Source: Bradyrhizobium tropiciagri (GTDB lineage Bacteria > Pseudomonadota > Alphaproteobacteria > Rhizobiales > Xanthobacteraceae). From it: a stretch of 64,000 nt of DNA. The DNA is taken from NCBI RefSeq assembly GCF_018130545.1, contig NZ_JAFCKF010000003.1, positions 124,001 to 188,000 on the forward strand, read 5' to 3'. The stretch's first letter is position 1; the number at the start of each line of letters is the position of its first letter. Below are positions 41,226 to 50,084 of the stretch, one piece after another. The notes beneath the pieces were generated by a model. The model searched no databases and had not been told where the DNA came from. It saw only the letters and a list, made by a program, of their open reading frames with translations. The position numbers were made by a program, and so were the translations under genes.

Positions 41226-42443
41226 TTACTTCGCCATGGCGGCAGTTTCTGCCTCGTCGATCAGTTTCCAGGAATTGCCCTCGAACCTCGCCATCCGCAG
41301 CGACCGATAGGGCGTGTAGTCCTCGGGCGTGGTGCTGAGCTGAATGCCCGGCAGCATCATCTTGAAGCGCTGCCCCTTCATGCTGGTGGCCTGCTTGAGC
41401 AGGTTTTCCCGCGTCAGATCGTCACCGCATTGCTTGATGCCCTGTGCGATGCCTTGCGCGATCACGTAGCCGGACAGCGCGACGAAATCGCCCGGATTGT
41501 CGTTCGGCACCCACTTCTTCATGAACGCGACGTATTCCTTCACCTCGGGATCATTGTCCCAGGCCGGATCGCCGGCCTGCTTGGTGAATTGCGTCGTCAT
41601 GATGCCTTGCGCATTTTCGAAGCCGGCCGGCTCCAGCACGGTCTTCACCGAATTGGTCGGGCTCGCCAGGAATTGCAGCGGCGTCCAGCCGGATTCCTTC
41701 ACCTTGCGCAGGCCCTGCGCGGTGAATTTCGGCGTCGAGAAATACAGCAGCACATCGGCGCCTGAATTCTTCAGGCGCACGATCTGGGAATCGATCGTCG
41801 GCTCGGTGATCTCATAGGCGACTTCCGCAACCGGCTTGTTGCTGTCGCCCAGCACGGACTTCAGGCCGACCAGGAAATCCTTGCCGTAGTCGTCGTTCTG
41901 GTAGAGCACGCCTATCTTGGCGCTCGGCTTGTGCTTCATGATGTACTGGCCGAAGGTTCGGCCCTCCATCTCGAAGCCCGGATACATCGGCACGCTCCAG
42001 GGGAAATTCTGGGCGTCGGCGAAGCGCCGCCCGCCTGCCGAGATGAAGATGTGCGGCACCTTGGCGCGGTTGAGATATTGCTGGATCGCGACGTTCGGCG
42101 TGGTGCCGACGGTGCCGACGTCGGCGAGCACGCCCTCGTCCTCGACGAGCTTGCGGGTCTGCTCGATCGCTTTCGGCGGGCTGAATGCGTTATCGAGCGA
42201 GAGCAGCGTGATCTTGCGGCCGTTGATGCCACCGGCCTCGTTGATCATCTGGAAATAGCCGGTCATGGTGCGGCCGTAGCTCGAGAACGCCGAGGCCGGG
42301 CCGCTGTAAGGCACGGTCTGGCCGAGCTTGATCTCGGTGTCGCTGACGCCGGGCCCGTACTTCTTGTCCGCAGCCAGTGCCCCGCCGCCCGCCAGCAGTC
42401 CGAGCGCGACGATCGCAGTGCCCAATCGAAATGTCCGGCTCAT
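41226..42443 (-). CDS. Orphan periplasmic solute-binding protein, LivK/amide type
   Basis: The 405-residue protein has a signal peptide (MSRTFRLGTAIVALGLLAGGGALA) and the type I binding fold (EIKLGQTVPYSGPASAFSSYG, GGINGRKITLLSLDNAFSPPKAI, GVLYQNDDYGKDFLVGL). ATG 42443 has GGGGAGG upstream. No permease or ATPase gene is nearby, so it must use an importer encoded elsewhere. It sits between the acyl-CoA ligase and acyl-CoA dehydrogenase genes, suggesting its ligand is the acid those enzymes process. Such binding proteins often bind aromatic acids in Rhodopseudomonas. Confidence 0.9.
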   Translation of the reverse strand: MSRTFRLGTAIVALGLLAGGGALAADKKYGPGVSDTEIKLGQTVPYSGPASAFSSYGRTMTGYFQMINEAGGINGRKITLLSLDNAFSPPKAIEQTRKLVEDEGVLADVGTVGTTPNVAIQQYLNRAKVPHIFISAGGRRFADAQNFPWSVPMYPGFEMEGRTFGQYIMKHKPSAKIGVLYQNDDYGKDFLVGLKSVLGDSNKPVAEVAYEITEPTIDSQIVRLKNSGADVLLYFSTPKFTAQGLRKVKESGWTPLQFLASPTNSVKTVLEPAGFENAQGIMTTQFTKQAGDPAWDNDPEVKEYVAFMKKWVPNDNPGDFVALSGYVIAQGIAQGIKQCGDDLTRENLLKQATSMKGQRFKMMLPGIQLSTTPEDYTPYRSLRMARFEGNSWKLIDEAETAAMAK

Positions 42444-42474
42444 CGATGCCTCCCCAATATCCTCTTTTGTAAGT

Positions 42475-44133
42475 TCAATGTCCCGTCGCGGAGATCGCGA
42501 CCTCCGGCAGCGCCAGCGCGCCATAGGCGCCGCTTGCGATCGCATCGCGCAGTTCGGCCTTGCGGATCTTCCCGGTCGCCGTCAGCGGCAGCGCGTTGAC
42601 GAAGATCACGTCGTCCGGCAGCCACCATTTCGGCAGTCGCGCGGCGAGATGGTCGATCACCTGGTCGCGCGACGCCGAGCTGCCCGGTTTCAGCGTGGCG
42701 AACAGCAGCGGCCGCTCCTGCCAGCGCGGATGCGAGACACCGACCACGGCCGCGAGCGCCAGCGCCGGATGCTCCATCGCCGCCTGCTCCACCGTGATGC
42801 TGGATATCCATTCACCGCCGGACTTGATGACGTCCTTGGAGCGGTCGACGATCTCGATGGTTCCGTCGCGATGGATACGCGCGACATCGCCGGTGGTCAG
42901 CCAGCCGGACGCGGAGTTGCTCGCGTGCCGGTAATAGCCGGATGCGATGCACGGCCCGCGCGCCTCGAGATGTCCCTGTGTCTCTCCGTCATGCGGCAGC
43001 GGCGCGCCGTCGTCGCCGACGATCCGCAGCTCCGTGCCGTAACCCATCCGCCCTTGCCGCAATTTGCGATCGAGCTGCTCGTCCCTGCCGAGCCGCGCGG
43101 TGCCCGGCGTCGGCGTCGCGCGGACGCCACCGGCCGCCTCCGTCATGCCCCAGACCTGACCGACCGCAATGCCGCGGCGTTCGAGATCCTCGACCATCAG
43201 CCTCGGCGCCTTGGTGCCGGCCACCAGCGCCGCCCGCAGCGACGGGATCTCAGTCCCGGTGTCCTTCAGATATTGGAGAATGCCGAGCCAGACCGTCGGC
43301 ACCGCGGCGCATGCGGTCACCCCCTCTGCCGCGATCAGCTCGCACAGCATCGCGGGCTCGAAATTGCGTCCGGGCAGCACCAGCTTCTGGCCGCTCATCG
43401 GCGCCGTGAACGGCATCATCCAGCCATTGGCGTGGAACAGCGGGGCGATCGGCATCACGGCTTCGAGTTCGCCCGGCCGAAACACGCCGACCATATCGGC
43501 CGTGCTCATGAACAGTGAGGCCAGCACGATCGAGCGATGCGAATAGACCACGCCCTTGGGATCGCCGGTCGTGCCCGACGTGTAGCACATGATGCTGGCC
43601 GATCGCTCGTCGAACTCCGGCCATTGGTGATCGTCGGCCTGCGATTGCAGCAGCGCCTCGTAGGAGATCAGCTTCGGCAGCGTGCTCTCAGGCAGTCCCT
43701 CGCCGTTGTCGGCGTAGATATAGCCCTCGATGGTGTTGAGCCGCGGCGCCAGCCGCTCGGCCAGCGGCAGGGTCGCGGCATCGACCACGATCCAGCGGTC
43801 CTCGGCGTGGTTGATGATGGTGACCAGCGTATCGTCGAACAGCCGCGGATTGATGGTGTGCAGCACGAAGCCCTGGCCGGTCGCGCCGTAGAACAGCTCG
43901 AAATGGTGGTGCGTGTTCCACAGCAGCGAACCGACGCGGTCGCCCGGCGTCAACCCGAGAGAGAACAGCGCGGCGGAAAGTTTGCGGCAGCGGGCATGCG
44001 CATCCGAATAGCGATAGCGGAAGATGCTGCCGTCGACGCAGCGCGATACGACCTGCGTGTCGCCGTGCGCGACTGCGGCATAGTTGAGGATGCCCGTCGT
44101 CAGCAACGGCGCGTCCATCATCAGCCCGAGCAT
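42475..44133 (-). CDS. Acyl-CoA synthetase (AMP-forming)
   Basis: This 552-residue adenylate-forming enzyme has the AMP-binding motif YTSGTTGDPKGVVYSH, APLFHANGW, the WGMTEAAGG core, GWLTTGDVARIHRDG and the C-terminal Lys in LTATGKIRKAELR. It is of the long/medium-chain acyl-CoA ligase style. ATG 44133 follows GGGAGG; the upstream in-frame start lacks a site. It activates a carboxylic acid to its CoA thioester and heads a three-gene run (ligase, binding protein, acyl-CoA dehydrogenase). The upstream interval holds a dyad-like TTGTAAGTTGCAAAG that may be regulatory. Confidence 0.93.
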   Translation of the reverse strand: MLGLMMDAPLLTTGILNYAAVAHGDTQVVSRCVDGSIFRYRYSDAHARCRKLSAALFSLGLTPGDRVGSLLWNTHHHFELFYGATGQGFVLHTINPRLFDDTLVTIINHAEDRWIVVDAATLPLAERLAPRLNTIEGYIYADNGEGLPESTLPKLISYEALLQSQADDHQWPEFDERSASIMCYTSGTTGDPKGVVYSHRSIVLASLFMSTADMVGVFRPGELEAVMPIAPLFHANGWMMPFTAPMSGQKLVLPGRNFEPAMLCELIAAEGVTACAAVPTVWLGILQYLKDTGTEIPSLRAALVAGTKAPRLMVEDLERRGIAVGQVWGMTEAAGGVRATPTPGTARLGRDEQLDRKLRQGRMGYGTELRIVGDDGAPLPHDGETQGHLEARGPCIASGYYRHASNSASGWLTTGDVARIHRDGTIEIVDRSKDVIKSGGEWISSITVEQAAMEHPALALAAVVGVSHPRWQERPLLFATLKPGSSASRDQVIDHLAARLPKWWLPDDVIFVNALPLTATGKIRKAELRDAIASGAYGALALPEVAISATGH

Positions 44134-44293
44134 GATGAAGCCTCCCGCAACGTTTCTCTTCCCTCTCGCCATCGCCCGATTGCCGCGGGTCTTATGGCCG
44201 GCCGAACGCTAGCTCACGTCTTTGCAACTTACAAGCAGTCTATCCTGTTTCTTATGTCGCAGCTAGCGCGCCCGCATTTGTCGCAAGCCGGCG

Positions 44294-44788
44294 TCATTCG
44301 CACGGCCGCGCCTCGCCGGTGGTTTTCATCAGCTCGACCCGATCGATCTGCGCGAACAATTCGTCAGCGATATCAAGATCAGCAGCAAAACTCATCGGAT
44401 CGGCATGGCCGCAGATCACGTCCGCGAAATGCCAGTCGGCCACGCCAAGCACGCGATCCCCTGCCATCACCGCAATCTTGAGCGGATGGCGCGCGCCGAT
44501 GCCGCGAAGGCTCTGGTAACCGTCTGCAATACAATAGAGCTCGAGCCGCATTTTGCCTGGTGCAACGTGCTGGACCGACAATTCGATGTCGCAGAAGCCG
44601 AACGCCGGATCGTCCTCGGAGCCATCGCGGAAGAAATAGAACGCGCCGATCTTGCCGTGCGCGCAACGCCCGAGCGCACGTTCGCGCGGCACCTGCGGGT
44701 CCGGCCGCGCCGGCGTGCGCGGCGGCAACGGGCCGAGCGAGCAGAACTGGCGATGGGAATAACAACTATCCTGACTGCCCTCGGTCAT
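44294..44788 (-). CDS. Hypothetical protein, 164 aa
   Basis: No family is recognised with confidence. The soluble product has a Pro/Arg-rich start (PLPPRTPARPDPQVPRERALG). A more regular C-terminal domain follows: GKIGAFYFFRDGSEDDPAFGFCDIELSVQHV, LELYCIADGYQSLRG, VMAGDRVLGVADWHFADVICG. ATG 44788 has GAGGGACG upstream; an ATG at 44809 would overlap the amidohydrolase gene before it. It is probably co-transcribed with that amidohydrolase and could be an accessory of the aromatic pathway. Codon use matches its neighbours. Confidence 0.62.
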   Translation of the reverse strand: MTEGSQDSCYSHRQFCSLGPLPPRTPARPDPQVPRERALGRCAHGKIGAFYFFRDGSEDDPAFGFCDIELSVQHVAPGKMRLELYCIADGYQSLRGIGARHPLKIAVMAGDRVLGVADWHFADVICGHADPMSFAADLDIADELFAQIDRVELMKTTGEARPCE

Positions 44789-44805
44789 CGACCCGTCCCT
44801 CACGA

Positions 44806-45798
44806 TCAACCTCCCACCTCGAAGCCAAGCAGACGGCGCGCGTTGGCGGCGAAGGTTTCGCGGGCAACGCCGAGCGCTTCCTCGGCGAATGCAGCGGGAC
44901 GATCCTGCTTGATGGTGAACGGATAGTCCGAGCCGGCAACGATGCGGTCCTTTCCAACCTTGGCGACGAGATAGCCGAGCGCCTCGCGGTCATACAGGAT
45001 GCTGTCGTAGTAGAACGCCTTGGCGATCTCGCCGGGATCCCTTGGAAACAAGCCATCCAGCGGCGGTCCGATGCTGCGCGCATGGCGCAGTCGCGGCAGG
45101 ATCCAGGGCAGCGCACCGCCGCCATGGCTGAGCAGAATGCGCAAACCTGGAAAGCGCTCCGGGATCGCGTTGGTCATCAGCGACACCGCGGCGAAGGCCG
45201 TCTCGAGCGGGAATGCGGCGACCGCCGCGAGCTCCAACCGGCCGCCCATGCGGTCGAGACCGAGCGGATGCAGTGGATGGATCATCACCATCAGCCCCGC
45301 CTGCTCCGCCGCCGCGTAGACCTCGTCCAGCCTGGCGTCGCCGAGCGCAATACCGTTGATGTGGGTCCCGATTTCGATGCCGACGAGGCCGAGCGCCTTG
45401 ACCTCATCGAGACGTTTTGCCGCAAGCGATGGATCCTGCATCGGCACCATTCCGATCCCAATGAAGCGACGCGGATGCGCACCGCAAAGCGACGCGATGC
45501 CCTCATTGACATGACGCGCGAGGACGTCCGCGTCTCCGGGCGGAAACCAATGCGACAGCAGTTCGGGCATCGGCGAAATCACCTGCACGTCGACATCGTC
45601 GACCGCCATGTCGTCGATGCGCCGGCTCGCCTCCCAGCTCCTGGAATCGATCACGCGGAACACTTTTCCGCCGACCATCACCGCGGCGGCGCCGTCACTG
45701 CCCCGCAGCTCGACCGACGGCCACAGCGGATTGCGCCCGGGCTCGAGCGGGATGCTGCGCGGCACGAAGTGGGTGTGGGTATCGATTGCCTCGGCCAA
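44806..45798 (-). CDS. Amidohydrolase-2 family protein (ACMSD-like)
   Basis: The 330-residue protein has the metal motif IDTHTHFVP at the start, the barrel His in MVMIHPLHPLG, the LLSHGGGALPWILPRL segment and the late Asp in VAGSDYPFTI. This set matches the aminocarboxymuconate-semialdehyde decarboxylase group, which decarboxylates or hydrolyses ring-derived acids. The start is TTG 45798, behind GAGGAAG. It diverges from the Rieske dioxygenase operon over a 175-base interval, so it probably handles a product of that pathway, for example by decarboxylation. The reaction itself is unproven. Confidence 0.86.
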   Translation of the reverse strand: MAEAIDTHTHFVPRSIPLEPGRNPLWPSVELRGSDGAAAVMVGGKVFRVIDSRSWEASRRIDDMAVDDVDVQVISPMPELLSHWFPPGDADVLARHVNEGIASLCGAHPRRFIGIGMVPMQDPSLAAKRLDEVKALGLVGIEIGTHINGIALGDARLDEVYAAAEQAGLMVMIHPLHPLGLDRMGGRLELAAVAAFPLETAFAAVSLMTNAIPERFPGLRILLSHGGGALPWILPRLRHARSIGPPLDGLFPRDPGEIAKAFYYDSILYDREALGYLVAKVGKDRIVAGSDYPFTIKQDRPAAFAEEALGVARETFAANARRLLGFEVGG

Positions 45799-45902
45799 GA
45801 CGCTTCCTCGATTGTTATGCGCCGCGGCGACAGGTCCGGCAGGGCAGCGCGCGATATCACTTTACAATCAGGTTGGACTGTTTTTAACTTGGACGCAATC
45901 GA

Positions 45903-45912
45903 AACAATTGTT
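45903..45912. promoter_or_regulatory. Palindrome in the divergent dioxygenase/amidohydrolase promoter
   Basis: AACAATTGTT is a perfect 10-bp palindrome in an AT-rich part of the 175-base interval between the amidohydrolase and reductase genes. It is a candidate site for the TetR regulator encoded in the operon (50085-50768). Short palindromes occur by chance, so this is weak evidence. Confidence 0.35.
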
Positions 45913-45973
45913 GCCGGCTGCCGCTGACATCGCGCCGCCACACCGCAACAGGATCAGGGAGCGAAAGCGAAAG

Positions 45974-47182
45974 GTGTCGGCCCCCCCTCGACATATCGTC
46001 ATTGCAGGCGCGGGCCAGGCCGGCGGGCGCGCCGCCGAGGCGTTGCGTGCGCGCGGCTTCGCAGGTGCGATCACGATGCTCGGCGATGAGCCTCACCCGC
46101 CCTACGAACGGCCCCAGCTCTCCAAGGACATGCTCGCGGCCGCCGACAAGCCGGTCGCTTACATCAAGCAGGCCAGCGCCTGGAACGATCTCGACGTCAA
46201 GCTGGAGACAAGCGCGCCCGTCACCGATTGTGATGCCGGCCGCCGCACCGTCGCAACCGCCGATGGCCGCGTCTTCGCGTTCGACCGGCTGCTGGTGGCA
46301 ACTGGCACCCGCCCTCGCCGGCTCGCCCAGCTCGAGAGCTGCGGGCTCGAGGTGCAGTATTTGCGCAATGTCGAGGATGCGCTGCGCTTTCGTCAGTCGA
46401 TCCAGGGCAAGGCGCGCATTGTGATCGTCGGCGGCGGCGTGATCGGGCTGGAGGCGGCCTGCGCCGCCGCCAAGCATGGCTGCCAGGTCACGGTGATCGA
46501 GAGCGAGCAGCGCCTGCTCGCGCGTGCGTTTCCCGCCGTCGTCAGCGACCTCGTTGCGGCCAAGCATCGCAGTCACGACGTCACGTTTCGGCTCGGAGCC
46601 ACCGTGAGCGGCACAACGCCCAACGGCCTGCGGCTCAGTGACGGCACCGAGATTGCGGCCGATCTCGTGCTGGTCGGCATCGGCGTCGAGCCGGTTGCGA
46701 CCGTTGCCGAGCGGCTCGGCCTGCCGGCCGCGGGCGGCATCGCCGTCGATTCATGCGGCCGCACGGCGGCGCCTGAGGTATTCTGCGCCGGCGACGCGGC
46801 GTTGCAGTGGAGCCGTTGTCACGGCCGCGCCATCCGCGTCGAGACCTGGGCCAATGCCCAGAACCAGGCCATCGCGGTTGCCGCCAACATGATCGGCGAG
46901 CCGCGGGACTACAATGACCCGCCGTGGTTCTGGACCGACCAATACGACCTCAACATCCAGGTCGCCGGCGACATGCTCGACAGCGACCACATCCTCCGCG
47001 GCGACGTCGCATCCGGCAAATTCTCAGTCATCGCGATGCGCGGCAGCGACATCGTCGGCGCCCTGTCGGTCAATTCAGCCAAGGAGATGGCGATGTTGCG
47101 GCGGGTCATTGCAGCCGCCCGGCGCCCGGCCCGGTCCGACCTGGAATCGCCGGCCTACGACCTGCGGGCCGCGTTGAAATGA
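45974..47182 (+). CDS. Ferredoxin reductase component of the ring-hydroxylating dioxygenase
   Basis: The 402-residue FAD/NAD protein shows IVIAGAGQAGGRAAEALRARG for FAD, RIVIVGGGVIGLEAACAAAKHG for NAD, LLVATGTRPRR, and EVFCAGDAALQW as the second FAD contact. A C-terminal reductase domain follows (PWFWTDQYDLNIQVAG). This is the class of BphA4/RubB-type reductases that pass electrons from NADH to a Rieske ferredoxin. The start is GTG 45974 after GGGAG. It is the first gene of the dioxygenase operon; the alpha-subunit gene begins 30 bases after its stop. Longer upstream frames run into the promoter. Confidence 0.93.
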   Translation: MSAPPRHIVIAGAGQAGGRAAEALRARGFAGAITMLGDEPHPPYERPQLSKDMLAAADKPVAYIKQASAWNDLDVKLETSAPVTDCDAGRRTVATADGRVFAFDRLLVATGTRPRRLAQLESCGLEVQYLRNVEDALRFRQSIQGKARIVIVGGGVIGLEAACAAAKHGCQVTVIESEQRLLARAFPAVVSDLVAAKHRSHDVTFRLGATVSGTTPNGLRLSDGTEIAADLVLVGIGVEPVATVAERLGLPAAGGIAVDSCGRTAAPEVFCAGDAALQWSRCHGRAIRVETWANAQNQAIAVAANMIGEPRDYNDPPWFWTDQYDLNIQVAGDMLDSDHILRGDVASGKFSVIAMRGSDIVGALSVNSAKEMAMLRRVIAAARRPARSDLESPAYDLRAALK

Positions 47183-47211
47183 CGACAAGAACCTTTGAGG
47201 GAGAGACAGCG

Positions 47212-48483
47212 ATGAACGCGTTCCAGCGAATGAACACGGCCCTCATGGTCGACGAATCCAAGCAGATCTTCAAGGTCTCGCGTCAGGCCTTTGTCGATCC
47301 GGATATCCTCGAAGCGGAACGCGCGCAGATCTTCGACAAATGCTGGCTCTATCTCGGCCACAGCTCCGAGATCCCGAAGCCGGGCGACTTCGTCACCCGC
47401 CAGGTCGGCGGCCGCACCATCCTGTTTGCGCGCGATGCCAAGGGCACGCTGCGCGCGATGTTCAACACCTGCCCGCACCGCGGCGCGCAGGTCTGCCGCG
47501 AAAAGCGCGGCAATGCCAAGTCGTTCCAGTGCTTCTACCATGGCTGGGTGTTCGGCCTCGACGGCGCGCTGCGCAGCCAGCCGGGCGAAGCGTCCTACGC
47601 GCCGGACTTCAAGGAACGCGGCACCTCCAACATGCAGCAGGTCGGCCGCTTCGAGGGCTATCGCGACTTCAACTTCATCTGCTTCGACCGCAACGCCGTC
47701 AGCCTCGACGAATACCTCGGCCCGGTGAAGGAATATCTCGACGTTATCGCCGACCAGGCCGAAACCGGCATGACCATCGTCGGCGGCACGCAGGAATATT
47801 CCATGCGCGCCAACTGGAAGCTGCTGACCGAGAATTCGATCGACGGCTATCATGCGCTGACCACGCACGCGACCTATTTCGATTACCTGAAGGCCACCAA
47901 TGGCGGCCTCGCGCCGGTGCCGCTCGACGGCGCCGCACACGATCTCGGCAACGGCCACGCCGTGCTCGAATACAAGGCGCCGTGGGGGCGCCCAGTCGCG
48001 CAATGGATCCCGATGTGGGGCGAGGACGGAAAAGCGGAGATCGACCGCCTCTATCAGGGGCTCGTGCAGCGCCACGGCGAGGCCCGCGCCAAGCGCATCG
48101 CCCTCTACAACCGCAACCTCTTCGTGTTCCCCAACCTCGTCGTCAACGACATCATGGCGGTGACGATCCGCACCTATTACCCGCTCGCGCCCGACTTCAT
48201 GAACATCAGCGCCTGGGCGCTGGCGCCGCGCGAGGAAACCGACTGGGCGCGCAAATACCGCCTGTACAATTTCCTCGAATTTCTCGGACCGGGCGGCTTC
48301 GCAACCCCCGACGACGTCGAGGCGCTGGAGCAGTGCCAGCGCGGCTTCCGCAACTCCGCGGAAGCGCAGTGGAACGACATCTCCAAGGGCATGGGTAAGG
48401 CCACACCGTCCTATGACGACGAGTTGCAGATGCGGGCGTTCTGGTCGAACTGGAACAGGCACGTGTTCCAGGCGTCGGCCTGA
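47212..48483 (+). CDS. Ring-hydroxylating dioxygenase, alpha (Rieske) subunit
   Basis: The 423-residue oxygenase has a Rieske [2Fe-2S] site (C87, H89, C107, H110 in CPHRG..CFYHGW) and a mononuclear iron site (D211? H214, H219 in ENSIDGYHALTTH, with Asp bridging). These are the features of BphA1/benzoate-type dioxygenases. It inserts both atoms of O2 into an aromatic ring to give a cis-dihydrodiol. ATG 47212 lies behind GAGGGAGAG; an ATG at 47180 overlapping the reductase stop is possible. It is encoded directly before its beta subunit. The substrate cannot be inferred from these motifs. Confidence 0.94.
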   Translation: MNAFQRMNTALMVDESKQIFKVSRQAFVDPDILEAERAQIFDKCWLYLGHSSEIPKPGDFVTRQVGGRTILFARDAKGTLRAMFNTCPHRGAQVCREKRGNAKSFQCFYHGWVFGLDGALRSQPGEASYAPDFKERGTSNMQQVGRFEGYRDFNFICFDRNAVSLDEYLGPVKEYLDVIADQAETGMTIVGGTQEYSMRANWKLLTENSIDGYHALTTHATYFDYLKATNGGLAPVPLDGAAHDLGNGHAVLEYKAPWGRPVAQWIPMWGEDGKAEIDRLYQGLVQRHGEARAKRIALYNRNLFVFPNLVVNDIMAVTIRTYYPLAPDFMNISAWALAPREETDWARKYRLYNFLEFLGPGGFATPDDVEALEQCQRGFRNSAEAQWNDISKGMGKATPSYDDELQMRAFWSNWNRHVFQASA

Positions 48484-48496
48484 GATGGAGACGACC

Positions 48497-48982
48497 ATGC
48501 AAGACATCTCACGCGCCGATATCGAGGACTTCCTGTTCACCGAGGCCGATCTGCTCGACGAATGGCGGCTTCCGGAATGGCTCGAACTGTTCACGGAGGA
48601 TGCGATCTACTACGTGCCGTCGACCGACGTCGCCCCCGACTCCTCGCCGGACAAGAACCTGTTCTACGTCGCCGACGACCGCTTCCGCCTCTCCGAGCGC
48701 GTCAAGCGGCTGATGAAGCGCACCGCGCATGCCGAGTTTCCGCATTCGCGCACCCGTCACCTCGTCAGCAATGTCCGGATCCGCAACCGCAGCGACGACG
48801 AGATCGAGGTCGGATCGTCCTTCATCACCTATCGGACCAAGGACGGCGTGACCGACACCTATTTCGGCAGCCACCGCTACCGTCTGGTGGCGGAGAATGG
48901 CCGGCTGCGCATCAGGGAAAAGCGCTGCCTGCTCGACAGCGAAGGCCTGCGCACGCAGGGCCGGGTCAGTATCATCCTCTAG
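48497..48982 (+). CDS. Ring-hydroxylating dioxygenase, beta subunit
   Basis: This 161-residue protein has the cystatin-like fold of dioxygenase beta subunits. IEDFLFTEADLLDEWRLPEWLELFTEDAIYYVPST at the start is characteristic, followed by RTRHLVSNVRIRN and the C-terminal RIREKRCLLDSE. It carries no metal site and stabilises the alpha3-beta3 hexamer. ATG 48497 is preferred (GGAGACG upstream) over ATG 48485. It starts 13 bases after the alpha subunit and ends 4 bases before the diol dehydrogenase gene, so the genes are tightly packed. Confidence 0.93.
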   Translation: MQDISRADIEDFLFTEADLLDEWRLPEWLELFTEDAIYYVPSTDVAPDSSPDKNLFYVADDRFRLSERVKRLMKRTAHAEFPHSRTRHLVSNVRIRNRSDDEIEVGSSFITYRTKDGVTDTYFGSHRYRLVAENGRLRIREKRCLLDSEGLRTQGRVSIIL

Positions 48983-48986
48983 CGAC

Positions 48987-49757
48987 ATGACGGACATGGA
49001 CAGAAAGCTTCACAACAGCGTTGCCATCGTCACCGGCGCCGCCAAGGGTATCGGCCTTGCCATCGCCGAGCGGCTGGCGCGGGACGGCGCCAGGCTCGTG
49101 ATCGCCGATCTCGACGAGGCCGGCTTGAGCCAGGCATCTGCGCATCTCAGAAAAGAGTTCGGCGCGGAGGTGACGAGCCATGCCGGCGATCTCTCCGATC
49201 AGGCGGTCGCAGAGAAGACCATCAATCTGGCGACGGAGGCCTTCGGCCGGCTCGACATCCTGGTCAACAATGCCGGCGGCGGCATCATCAAGGCGTTCGC
49301 CGAGCATTCGCCGGAGACGCTGAAGACCACGATCGACCGCAATCTGTGGACCGTGCTGTGGTGCTCCTGGTACGCCGTTCCCAAGATGCGGGCGCAAAAA
49401 TACGGCCGGATCGTCAATCTCGGCGCGGACTCCGTCCGCAACGGCCTGTGGGACCACGCCGCCTACAATGCGGCCAAGGGCGGCGTGCACGGGCTGACCA
49501 CCGGCATGGCGCGCGAATTCGCCCGTGACAACATCACCGTCAACACGGTGGCGCCCTGCGCGGTGAATACGCCGCAGATGGTTGCGATCACCAAGAGCAA
49601 TCCCGCGCTTGCCGCCAAATTCGTCAGCGTCATTCCGATGGGCCGTCCAGCCGAGATGGAGGAAGTCGCCTCCATGGTCTCCTACCTTGCCTCCGCCGAA
49701 GCCTCGTTCGTGACCGGCCAGGTCATCAGCGTGAACGGCGGCAGCACCATGTTGTAG
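48987..49757 (+). CDS. SDR-family cis-dihydrodiol dehydrogenase (probable)
   Basis: The 256-residue SDR has VTGAAKGIGLAIAERL for cofactor, NNAGGG, Ser in LGADSVRNG and the YNAAK catalytic pair. NTVAPCAVNTP and VTGQVISVNGGS complete the fold. In dioxygenase operons this position is held by the enzyme that oxidises the cis-dihydrodiol to a catechol with NAD+; this one probably does the same. ATG 48987 is used; ATG 48996 is an alternative. The ferredoxin gene starts 10 bases after it. Confidence 0.9.
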   Translation: MTDMDRKLHNSVAIVTGAAKGIGLAIAERLARDGARLVIADLDEAGLSQASAHLRKEFGAEVTSHAGDLSDQAVAEKTINLATEAFGRLDILVNNAGGGIIKAFAEHSPETLKTTIDRNLWTVLWCSWYAVPKMRAQKYGRIVNLGADSVRNGLWDHAAYNAAKGGVHGLTTGMAREFARDNITVNTVAPCAVNTPQMVAITKSNPALAAKFVSVIPMGRPAEMEEVASMVSYLASAEASFVTGQVISVNGGSTML

Positions 49758-49767
49758 GGACGCGGCG

Positions 49768-50082
49768 ATGGCTGAAACAGTGATCCTCTGCGCTGCGGAC
49801 GACGTGGTCGAAGGCGAGATCAAGCAGGCCCCCCTGCCCGACGGCTCCAACGTCGCGCTCTACCGCGTCGAGGACCTGATCTATGCCACCGCCGACATGT
49901 GCACCCATGGCGAAGCGTCGCTATCGCTGGAAGGTATCCTCAACGGCAAGATCGTGGAATGCACCTTCCACTTCGGTACATTCGACGTGACCACCGGCTT
50001 GCCGACCGGCATGCCCTGTGAAATTCCGTTGAAGACATATCCCGTCAGCATCGTCGACGGGAACGTTCAGATCGAGGTTTGA
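49768..50082 (+). CDS. Rieske-type ferredoxin of the dioxygenase
   Basis: The 104-residue protein contains one Rieske site: CTHGEASLS (Cys, His) and ECTFHFGTFDV (Cys, His). It is the size and type of BphA3-like ferredoxins that carry electrons from the reductase to the alpha subunit. Its presence completes a three-component dioxygenase in this operon (reductase, ferredoxin, alpha-beta). The TetR gene begins 2 bases after its stop, so it is translationally close to its regulator. Confidence 0.93.
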   Translation: MAETVILCAADDVVEGEIKQAPLPDGSNVALYRVEDLIYATADMCTHGEASLSLEGILNGKIVECTFHFGTFDVTTGLPTGMPCEIPLKTYPVSIVDGNVQIEV

Positions 50083-50084
50083 AT

